A program made the translations under genes and the position numbers. The notes under the pieces were generated by a model. The model searched no databases. It saw only the letters and a program-made list of their open reading frames with translations, and had not been told where the DNA came from. Shown piece after piece: positions 58,034 to 64,000 of a stretch of 64,000 nt of DNA (positions are counted from its first letter, which is position 1; every line of letters starts with the position of its first letter). Source of the DNA: Clostridia bacterium. GTDB taxonomy: Bacteria; Bacillota; Clostridia; TANB77; CAG-508. The stretch covers positions 42,658 to 106,657 of the forward strand of contig CAAEBO010000046.1 of assembly GCA_900754085.1 (NCBI GenBank). Direction: 5' to 3'.

Positions 58034-59605
58034 TTATGAGTTTTTGATAATAGCTAAAGCACATTTTATGCCATCAACTGCTGCAGACATAATTCCACCA
58101 GCATAACCAGCACCTTCACCACAAGGATAGATTCCTTCTATATTTGACATTAGATTTTCTCCACGTACAATTTTTACAGGAGAAGAGCTTCTAGTTTCTA
58201 AGCCAGTTAGTAAAGCATCTGGATTTGCAAATCCATGAATTTGCTTATCAAAGTACAATAACGCTTTTTTCATGGTTATATTAACGAAATTTGGAAGAAT
58301 TTCATTTAAATTATAAAAAGTAGTACCAGGTAAATAAGTTGGTAAAACACTTCCGAAATTATATGATAAGGTATTATTAATATAATCACCAACTTTTTGT
58401 ATAGGTGCATAATAGTTTTTTCCACCGGCAATAAAAGCTTTTTCCTCTAATTGTTTTTGAAAGTCAATTCCAGCTAAAGGATTACTAGAAGAAAAATCAT
58501 TTGGAGTAACATTAACTAAGATTGCACTATTTGCATTTGTACCATTTCGTTTAAATACACTCATTCCATTAGTTACAACAGTATTTTCGTCACTTGAAGA
58601 AGCCATAACAGTTCCACCAGGACACATACAAAAAGAATAACAGCTTCTATTTGTAGATTTATCATGGTAAACTAGCTTATATTCAGCAGGAGGTAATTTT
58701 AGAGTAGTCTTATTACCATATTGTGATAAATTAATATTTTTTTGTAAATGCTCAATTCTAACCCCGACAGAAAAATTTTTACTTTCCATATGTAGACCTT
58801 TATTATAAATTTTATAGAAAGTATCTCTACTACTATGGCCAATAGCAAGTATAAGATTTGAAGCAGAAATATTATATTCTTTATTATCGTTTACATATGT
58901 GATAGATTGTATTTTATTGTTTTTTATGTGTAAGTCTGTTAATTTGCTGTTAAATAAAAACTGGCCTCCATTTTCTATTATATAAGATCGAATGTTACTA
59001 ATAATTTTTATTAAATTATCTGTCCCAATATGAGGTTTAGATAAATACAAAATTTGCTTTGGTGCACCAAACTTGTGAAAATCTTGCAATACAATATTAC
59101 ATAAAGGATTATTTATACCAGAAGTTAGTTTTCCATCAGAAAAAGTTCCAGCACCACCTTCGCCAAATTGAATATTAGAATTAATATTTAACTTACCTGT
59201 TTTTATAAATAGATCTACGTCTTTTTTTCTGTCTTCTACTTTTTTTCCTTGTTCAATAATAATAGGCTTTATTCCGTTTTTTATAAATGTTAGTGCTGCA
59301 AACAAACCAGAAGGACCAGCACCAATAATAATAGGCTTTAACGAATTATTACTGCTAATATTTATATTAGGAAGTTTAAATTCCTTATATTCATCCAATT
59401 TTGAATATTTTTTTTCATTTTTTAAGTTTAATGCGATATTGTAAAGATAATGAATATTGTTTTTGTCACGAGCATCAATAGATTTTTTTATAATATGACA
59501 ATCTAAAATATCTTCATATATAATATGGTATTTCTTGCAAACATATTTTATAAGAGTTTCTAAATCTAAGTCTTTATAAATTTTAATATTATTTATTCTT
59601 TTCAT
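58034..59605 (-). CDS. FAD-dependent dehydrogenase (COG2509 type)
   Basis: 523 aa. ATG 59605 follows AAAGGA at 5 nt; the longer frame has no ribosome site. N-terminal 90 residues are an alpha/beta cap, then the Rossmann motif IIIGAGPSGLFAAL with EQGKKVEDRK, the FGEGGAGTFSDGKL segment, GHSSRDTFY, CMCPGG and C-terminal EGAGYAGGIMSAAVDG. It is an uncharacterised flavoprotein family found in many Firmicutes; the substrate is unknown. Confidence 0.85.
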   Translation of the reverse strand: MKRINNIKIYKDLDLETLIKYVCKKYHIIYEDILDCHIIKKSIDARDKNNIHYLYNIALNLKNEKKYSKLDEYKEFKLPNINISSNNSLKPIIIGAGPSGLFAALTFIKNGIKPIIIEQGKKVEDRKKDVDLFIKTGKLNINSNIQFGEGGAGTFSDGKLTSGINNPLCNIVLQDFHKFGAPKQILYLSKPHIGTDNLIKIISNIRSYIIENGGQFLFNSKLTDLHIKNNKIQSITYVNDNKEYNISASNLILAIGHSSRDTFYKIYNKGLHMESKNFSVGVRIEHLQKNINLSQYGNKTTLKLPPAEYKLVYHDKSTNRSCYSFCMCPGGTVMASSSDENTVVTNGMSVFKRNGTNANSAILVNVTPNDFSSSNPLAGIDFQKQLEEKAFIAGGKNYYAPIQKVGDYINNTLSYNFGSVLPTYLPGTTFYNLNEILPNFVNITMKKALLYFDKQIHGFANPDALLTGLETRSSSPVKIVRGENLMSNIEGIYPCGEGAGYAGGIMSAAVDGIKCALAIIKNS

Positions 59606-59680
59606 AAGGATCCTTTCTAAAATCAAAATATTAGATAAATTATAACATAGAATTTGATTTTAGAAAATATGTAGAAAAAA

Positions 59681-59704
59681 GTCGATGACTTTTTAAATAT
59701 CGAC
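59681..59704. promoter_or_regulatory. Inverted GTCGAT/ATCGAC pair upstream of spoIIA (Spo0A-box like)
   Basis: GTCGAT (59681-59686) and ATCGAC (59699-59704) face each other; the right copy extends to TTTGTCGAT on the minus strand, one base from the 0A-box core TGTCGAA. It lies 20-45 nt before the -35 of the spoIIA promoter, a position fit for activation. Confidence 0.45.
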
Positions 59705-59725
59705 AAAACTTCCTATTAATCGCTA

Positions 59726-59754
59726 TTGGAAAAAATTACCAACAGTATTATAAT
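59726..59754 (+). promoter_or_regulatory. spoIIA operon promoter
   Basis: TTGGAA (59726-59731), 17-nt spacer, TATAAT (59749-59754). In Bacillus this operon is transcribed by sigma H with Spo0A; here the sequence looks like a sigma A type with near-consensus -10. Confidence 0.6.
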
Positions 59755-59775
59755 AGGAAAAAAGGAGGGATATAT

Positions 59776-60112
59776 GTGCAAATAAAATATTTAGAGAGGG
59801 ATAAGCTATTATTTTTTTTATTAGAAGAAGAAATAGATCACCATACTACAAAGGAATTGAGGAGGAAATTAGATTATGAAATTGAAAGACATATGCCTAA
59901 AAAAGTTGTATTTGATTTTAATAGTGTTAACTTCATGGATAGTGCAGGAATAGGTCTGCTATTGGGAAGATATAAAATAGTAAATATGTTACGGCGGAGA
60001 AGTAGCTTTAATTAATGTAAAGAATAATATAAAAAAGGTATTAGATATGTGTGGAATATTAAAACTAATACATATATATGAAGATTTAGATATGAAATTT
60101 AATGTATGCTAG
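59776..60112 (+). pseudogene. spoIIAA: spoIIAA (anti-anti-sigma factor F), split by one extra base
   Basis: GTG 59776 follows AAAGGAGGG. The STAS-domain product reads normally up to SVNFMDSAGIGLLLGRYKIVNML (regulatory Ser in MDSAGIG), then RRRSSFN and stop at 60015 (79 aa). Skipping one base at C59992 restores GGEVALINVKNNIKKVLDMC, matching the B. subtilis SpoIIAA alignment (YKQIKQIGGE) without gap, to a stop at 60110-60112 (111 aa, the family length) that overlaps the spoIIAB ribosome site. Two CGG codons lie at the break. SpoIIAA binds SpoIIAB to free sigma F; either a mutation, a sequence error or a +1 programmed shift. Confidence 0.85.
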
Positions 60113-60121
60113 GAGGAATTT

Positions 60122-60598
60122 ATGAATAAAAGATATAAAAATAAGATGCAATTAGAAATATTAAGTAAATCAAATAATGAGGCATTTGCACGTATTACAG
60201 TAGCAGCTTTTGCAGCACAATTAGATCCGACAATAGAAGAACTATCAGATATAAAAACATCTGTATCAGAAGCTGTTACTAACTCTATTATTCATGGATA
60301 TGAAAATAAAGAAGGGATAATAAGAATAAGCGCATATATATATGAAAATATAATAAGAATAGAAATTTCGGATCAAGGTAAGGGGATAGAAGATATAAAT
60401 ACTGCTAAGCAACCATTATATACAACAAAGCCAGAGCTTGAAAGATCTGGAATGGGATTTACTATAATGGATAGTTTTATGGATAGTTTAAAAGTAGAAT
60501 CAGTTTTAGGAATGGGAACAAAAGTGACTATGGAAAAGAAAATAAATAATAAAGATACAAATGAAAACTTAAAACAAGAGGAGAATTTTTATGTATGA
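60122..60598 (+). CDS. spoIIAB: Anti-sigma F factor and kinase SpoIIAB
   Basis: 158-aa GHKL-fold kinase that holds sigma F and phosphorylates SpoIIAA. N box [18 protein letters not shown]1 [10 protein letters not shown] and G2 [13 protein letters not shown] are intact. ATG 60122 follows TAGGAGG, which overlaps the stop of the repaired spoIIAA frame. Its 3' end overlaps sigF by 8 bases. Confidence 0.95.
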   Translation: MNKRYKNKMQLEILSKSNNEAFARITVAAFAAQLDPTIEELSDIKTSVSEAVTNSIIHGYENKEGIIRISAYIYENIIRIEISDQGKGIEDINTAKQPLYTTKPELERSGMGFTIMDSFMDSLKVESVLGMGTKVTMEKKINNKDTNENLKQEENFYV

Positions 60599-61301
60599 AA
60601 ATACTGTAAGCGAAATTTTGAAGGCCCAGAAAGATAAAGAGGAATTGGGCAAAATTGTTGAAAACAATAGTGGGCTAGTTTGGAGTATTGTTAGGAGATT
60701 TAAAGGAAGAGGTTATGAAAATGAAGATTTATATCAAATAGGAACTATAGGATTAATAAAAGCAATAAAAAATTTTAATCCAGAATATGAAGTTAAATTA
60801 TCAACGTACGCAGTAACGTATATTATAGGTGAGATAAAAAAGTTCATAAGGGATGACGGGATAATAAAAGTAAGTAGAAGCATTAAAGAATTATGTGTGA
60901 AAATTAAAGATATAGAAAATAGAAATATTAAAGAAGGTAGAAATATAACGATTGAAGAAATTGCAGGAGAATTAAAAGTAGAGAAAGAAGATATTGCACT
61001 TGCAATCGATTCTATGAAACAGGTAGAGTCAATTTATCAAGAAGATTCGAATGATGGAAAATTAACTATGATAGATAAAATTTCATCAGAAAAAGATGAA
61101 ACAGAAGTGACTGTAAACAAAATATTTATTAAAGAATTATTAAATAAAATGAATAGCCGAGATAGGCAGATTATTATGTTAAGATATTTTAGTGGAAAAA
61201 CTCAATCGCAAGTTGCTAAGATACTTAATATATCACAGGTACAGGTTTCTAGAATAGAAAAAAAGATATTAAATAAAATGAAAATAGAGTTAATTTCATA
61301 G
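60591..61301 (+). CDS. sigF: Sporulation sigma factor SigF
   Basis: 236 aa forespore-specific sigma factor. Region 2 ([52 protein letters not shown]), region 3 ([14 protein letters not shown]) and region 4 ([38 protein letters not shown]). Overlapping start inside spoIIAB is the usual arrangement and supports translational coupling. Complete, unlike spoIIAA. Confidence 0.95.
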   Translation: MYENTVSEILKAQKDKEELGKIVENNSGLVWSIVRRFKGRGYENEDLYQIGTIGLIKAIKNFNPEYEVKLSTYAVTYIIGEIKKFIRDDGIIKVSRSIKELCVKIKDIENRNIKEGRNITIEEIAGELKVEKEDIALAIDSMKQVESIYQEDSNDGKLTMIDKISSEKDETEVTVNKIFIKELLNKMNSRDRQIIMLRYFSGKTQSQVAKILNISQVQVSRIEKKILNKMKIELIS

Positions 61302-61309
61302 GAGGAGTA

Positions 61310-62311
61310 GTGAAGAAAATTATATTTTATCTTTTAGGTATAATAGCTGTTGTTTTTTTAATTCCAATAATGTGTACATCACAAACGAAAGAAACATATA
61401 TTAGTAGTAATGTTGTAAATGATACAGAAGCAAACTATATAGAAAATAATTATGATTATAAAGAATATCAATTAGTAAAATTATTACATACATCTAATGG
61501 TACAATAGAAGAAATTAATTTAGATGAATATTTATATGGAGTTGTAGCAGCAGAGATGCCAGCAAATTTTAGTGAAGAAGCTTTAAAAGCTCAGGCAGTT
61601 GTTGCTAGAACATATACTATTTATAAAATAATAAACAATAGTTCTAAACATGGCACAGCACAAATATGTGATGATTCAAAATGTTGCCAAGCTTGGATAT
61701 CAAAAGAAAATAGATTGGAGAAATGGAATGAAAATGAAAGAGAAGAAAATTGGAATAAGATTGTAAATGCTGTAAATAGTACACAAGGAAAAATAATATT
61801 ATATGATAATAAACCGATTAATGCTTTTTTTCATTCAAACAGTGGTGGAAAAACAGAAATTCCTATAAATGTATGGGGAGGAAGTGGATTACCATATTTA
61901 CAAGTGATAGAAACATCAGGAGAAGAAAATTATAGTCAATATAGTTCAGAAGTTATAGTTTCTAAAGAAGAATTAAAAAACACTATGTTAAATACATATT
62001 CAGACTTTACAATAGATTATAATGAAGAGGATTGCATAAAAATTTTAGAATATACGTCAAGTGGTAGAGTGAAAACAATAAAAATTGGTAATAAAAATAT
62101 ATCTGGTGTGGAAGCAAGAAGTATATTTAGATTAAAATCTGCTAATTTTAGTATTTATATAGAAGAAAACAATATTAAATTTACTGTAAAAGGATATGGA
62201 CATGGAATTGGAATGAGTCAAACTGGGGCAGATAGCTTGGCAAAAATGGGAAAGAATTATGAAGAGATAATTAAACACTTTTATGTTGGGGTGGAAATAA
62301 AAGATATGTAA
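61310..62311 (+). CDS. spoIID: Stage II sporulation protein D (lytic transglycosylase)
   Basis: 333 aa, start GTG 61310 with AGGAGGAG just upstream. One N-terminal helix, then the SpoIID domain with EEALKAQAVVARTYT, FHSNSGGKTE, and GYGHGIGMSQTGADSLAKMG. A Cys-rich stretch (CDDSKCCQAW) follows the conserved Glu region. SpoIID cleaves glycan strands during engulfment in the DMP complex. It lies 8 nt after sigF, an arrangement seen in Clostridia. Confidence 0.94.
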   Translation: MKKIIFYLLGIIAVVFLIPIMCTSQTKETYISSNVVNDTEANYIENNYDYKEYQLVKLLHTSNGTIEEINLDEYLYGVVAAEMPANFSEEALKAQAVVARTYTIYKIINNSSKHGTAQICDDSKCCQAWISKENRLEKWNENEREENWNKIVNAVNSTQGKIILYDNKPINAFFHSNSGGKTEIPINVWGGSGLPYLQVIETSGEENYSQYSSEVIVSKEELKNTMLNTYSDFTIDYNEEDCIKILEYTSSGRVKTIKIGNKNISGVEARSIFRLKSANFSIYIEENNIKFTVKGYGHGIGMSQTGADSLAKMGKNYEEIIKHFYVGVEIKDM

Positions 62312-62316
62312 AAAAT

Positions 62317-62345
62317 GTATAAATTTATAAAAAAAGGAAATACTT
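62317..62345 (+). promoter_or_regulatory. Candidate sigma F promoter for spoIIQ
   Basis: GTATA (62317-62321), 14-nt spacer, GGAAATACTT (62336-62345), close to the sigma F consensus GYATA-N15-GGNNANNNT, 28 nt before the start. Confidence 0.45.
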
Positions 62346-62373
62346 TTATTAAATGAAATGAGGAGGAAAGTTC

Positions 62374-63123
62374 ATGGGAGAATATAAAAAGATATCAAAG
62401 GGTATTGTTATTTTAATTACAGGCATAATAATTATTACTAGTATTTCCTTTATAATGTTATTTACCAATAGAAAAGGAGAAACAAAGGATAATGGAAAGC
62501 AACTTGCAGGAACAGTTAACTATTTGGAAGAGGCAAATTCTATAGAAGAGGCAAGTAGTACATCGGATAAAACTATAAATGAAGTAAAAGAAAATAAAGT
62601 GGCATTAAATACAGAAGAACTAGTGAATAATAAACAAGAAGAAAAAGTAAAGAAAGATAATACAGAAGAAAAAATAGAAAAAAAAGAAGTAAAAAAGGAA
62701 AATAAAAAGAAAGAGATTAAGTTTGAAAAGCCAGTTGAAGGAAAGATATTAAAAGAATTTGCAAAAGAAAATTTAGTATTTTCTAATACTTTGAATGAAT
62801 GGACAACACATTCTGGGATAGATATAAGTGCTGATAAAACAACTATAGTTAAGTCGGCTTATGAAGGAACTGTAGAAGCTATTAAAAATGATCCAAGATA
62901 TGGTTTGACAGTAATTATTGCACACCAAGATGGATATAAAACAATATATTCTAATTTACTAACTGCTGAATTTGTAGCAGAAGGGGAGAAAATAAGCACA
63001 GGACAAACTATAGGAACTGTGGGGAATACAGCAACATTTGAAATTGCGGACGAAAGTCATTTGCATTTTGAAATATTAAAGGATAATAATCAAGTAGATC
63101 CTACTATATATATAAAGTATTAA
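62374..63123 (+). CDS. spoIIQ: Stage II sporulation protein Q (LytM/M23 domain)
   Basis: 249 aa. One membrane helix (GIVILITGIIIITSISFIMLF), a long Lys/Glu-rich stalk, then an M23/LytM domain. Both zinc motifs are present: H and D in THSGIDIS and the HxH of SHLHFEI. In B. subtilis SpoIIQ these ligands are lost and the protein is only structural, whereas C. difficile SpoIIQ keeps them and is a zinc enzyme. It is expected to pair with SpoIIIAH across the engulfing membranes. ATG 62374 follows GAGGAGG. Confidence 0.93.
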   Translation: MGEYKKISKGIVILITGIIIITSISFIMLFTNRKGETKDNGKQLAGTVNYLEEANSIEEASSTSDKTINEVKENKVALNTEELVNNKQEEKVKKDNTEEKIEKKEVKKENKKKEIKFEKPVEGKILKEFAKENLVFSNTLNEWTTHSGIDISADKTTIVKSAYEGTVEAIKNDPRYGLTVIIAHQDGYKTIYSNLLTAEFVAEGEKISTGQTIGTVGNTATFEIADESHLHFEILKDNNQVDPTIYIKY

Positions 63124-63146
63124 AAAGCGACAAGATGTTGCTTTTT
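63122..63146 (+). terminator. Terminator of spoIIQ
   Basis: AAAAAGCGAC / GTTGCTTTTT with one G:T pair, overlapping the spoIIQ stop. Confidence 0.75.
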
Positions 63147-63252
63147 GAATTTATATATATAGTATAAATTAGTAAAATAGTTGAAAAATATATGGAGTGA
63201 ACTGTGCAGAAAAACTATATATAAAAAAATAATAAAAAAATGAAAAAATATG

Positions 63253-63281
63253 TTGACAATATAAATGCGATATGGTAATAT
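63253..63281 (+). promoter_or_regulatory. rRNA operon upstream promoter P1
   Basis: TTGACA (63253-63258), 17-nt spacer, TAATAT (63276-63281), preceded by A-rich DNA. Its spacer end GCGATATGGTAATATAAT matches that of P2 (GCGAAAGGTAATATAAT). Confidence 0.7.
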
Positions 63282-63332
63282 AATTAAAGACCGAGTAACA
63301 AGAGAAAAACACATAGAAATATGTAAAAAAAG

Positions 63333-63390
63333 ATTAGTAATTAAAGACAACAAGAAAGAAAGATTAAGAAGAAATTACTAATTTTATTTT
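63333..63390 (+). other. Inverted repeat with T-rich tail between rRNA promoters
   Basis: ATTAGTAATT (63333-63342) pairs with AATTACTAAT (63373-63382), followed by TTTATTTT. It could end a short transcript from P1. Confidence 0.4.
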
Positions 63391-63437
63391 GTCTAAAAAC
63401 ACTTTTAAAAAAACTTTAAAAAAATTCAAAAAAAGTG

Positions 63438-63466
63438 TTGACAAAAAAAGCGAAAGGTAATATAAT
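63438..63466 (+). promoter_or_regulatory. rRNA operon main promoter P2
   Basis: Perfect TTGACA (63438-63443), 17-nt spacer, TATAAT (63461-63466), preceded by A-tracts (63390-63435) like an UP element. About 170 nt before mature 16S. A boxA-like GTACATTGAAAAG lies at 63493-63505, and a GGTAGT/ACTACC hairpin at 63539-63555. Confidence 0.85.
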
Positions 63467-63632
63467 ACAAAACGTTCCAACAAGAACAAAAAGTACATTG
63501 AAAAGTAAATAATAGATTCAATATGAGAAACAACCAGCGGTAGTAATATACTACCAAAAATAACAAAGATTCAAAGCTAGAAAAGCAAACTTGATTTATA
63601 TTAACTCGAAAGAGTAAGGAAATATAAAAACC

Positions 63633-64000
63633 AAAATAAGAGAGTTTGATCCTGGCTCAGGATAAACGCTGGCGGCGCACATAAGACATGCAAGTCGAAC
63701 GAACTTAATCGATTCTTTTAGATTCGAAGCGGTTAGTGGCGGACTGGTGAGTAACACGTAAGCAACCTACCTATTAGAGGGGAATAACAGTGAGAAATCA
63801 CTGCTAAAACCGCATATGCCGTGAATATCGCATGATAAAAACGGGAAAAGAGCAATCTGCTGATAGATGGGCTTGCGTCTGATTAGCTAGTTGGTGTGGT
63901 AAAGGCATACCAAGGCAACGATCAGTAGCCGGACTGAGAGGTTGAACGGCCACATTGGGACTGAGATACGGCCCAGACTCCTACGGGAGGCAGCAGTCGG
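63633..64000 (+). rRNA. 16S ribosomal RNA, 5' part (runs off window)
   Basis: Contains AGAGTTTGATCCTGG at 63641, GCTGGCGGCG, GACATGCAAGTCGAACG, and ACTCCTACGGGAGGCAGCAG near 63980. About 370 nt of the roughly 1,500 are present. The mature 5' end is estimated from Bacillus, so the start may be a few bases off. Confidence 0.95.

Overview
The window is a 64 kb stretch of a very AT-rich, low-GC Gram-positive genome. Several features point to an anaerobic, endospore-forming Clostridia-like bacterium: strong AGGAGG ribosome sites, TTGACA/TATAAT promoters, a T-box leader, CCA-encoded tRNAs, the spoIIA operon (spoIIAA-spoIIAB-sigF), spoIID, spoIIQ, sigH and dpsA. The start of a 16S rRNA gene lies at the right edge. 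The codon bias and short intergenic spaces resemble uncultured gut Clostridia, but the exact lineage is not readable here. I saw no insertion sequence, prophage, integrase or CRISPR array. This is chromosomal core with a few lineage-specific inserts.

Layout. 1-5.96 kb: partial mtaB, a TetR regulator, an unrecognised coiled-coil protein, tRNA-Met and tRNA-Tyr, a radical SAM protein, a TGS-uridine kinase fusion and an RNHCP protein. 6-8.4 kb (minus): a long U32 protein. 8.5-14 kb: a small Cys-rich membrane peptide, then femX-alr-DUF1189-ftsH (envelope and proteostasis). 14-15.3 kb (minus): an RluA-type pseudouridine synthase and a basic orphan protein. 15.4-18.7 kb: rplU-rpmA, trpS, obg. 18.7-19.9 kb: an accessory-looking stretch with a small Cys-rich ORF, decayed reading frames and a Cys-rich 201-residue protein. 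20-31.8 kb: dinB, folD, dprA, PBP1A, cysS, rpsB-tsf, a CtpA-type protease and an LCP protein. 31.8-40.3 kb: tRNA-Thr(CGT), ftsY, UPF0182, DUF5665, pgsA-ligA and a FucO-type dehydrogenase. 40.4-43.1 kb (minus): rqcH and a family II pyrophosphatase. 43.2-50 kb: sigH, tRNA-Thr(GGT), ychF, an LPKTG protein facing a sortase, a family I pyrophosphatase, a TPR membrane protein, dpsA and uppP. 50-55 kb: a VirB2-like peptide, a CpaE/MinD-like protein with two AT-hook motifs, a GAF/degenerate-GGDEF membrane protein, ireB, ruvX and DUF1292. 55-59.6 kb: T-box-valS and an FAD dehydrogenase. 59.7-63.1 kb: the sporulation cluster. 63.2-64 kb: rRNA promoters and the 16S 5' end.

The strongest observations are these. 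(1) spoIIAA, the anti-anti-sigma factor gene that controls sigma F, is split by a single extra base at a tandem CGG-CGG site, while spoIIAB and sigF are intact. (2) An uncharacterised three-gene membrane/ATPase/signalling module lies upstream of ireB (50.07-53.93 kb); its central protein combines a receiver-like N-terminus, AT-hook repeats, five PGFD repeats and a MinD-like domain with a non-canonical P-loop. (3) Ribosomal protein L27 lacks the Firmicutes N-terminal extension, and the gene for its protease Prp is missing from between rplU and rpmA. (4) A sortase lies convergent to a single LPKTG substrate. (5) Several genes have nearly leaderless or hairpin-blocked starts. All calls are from reading the sequence alone; no database search was run.
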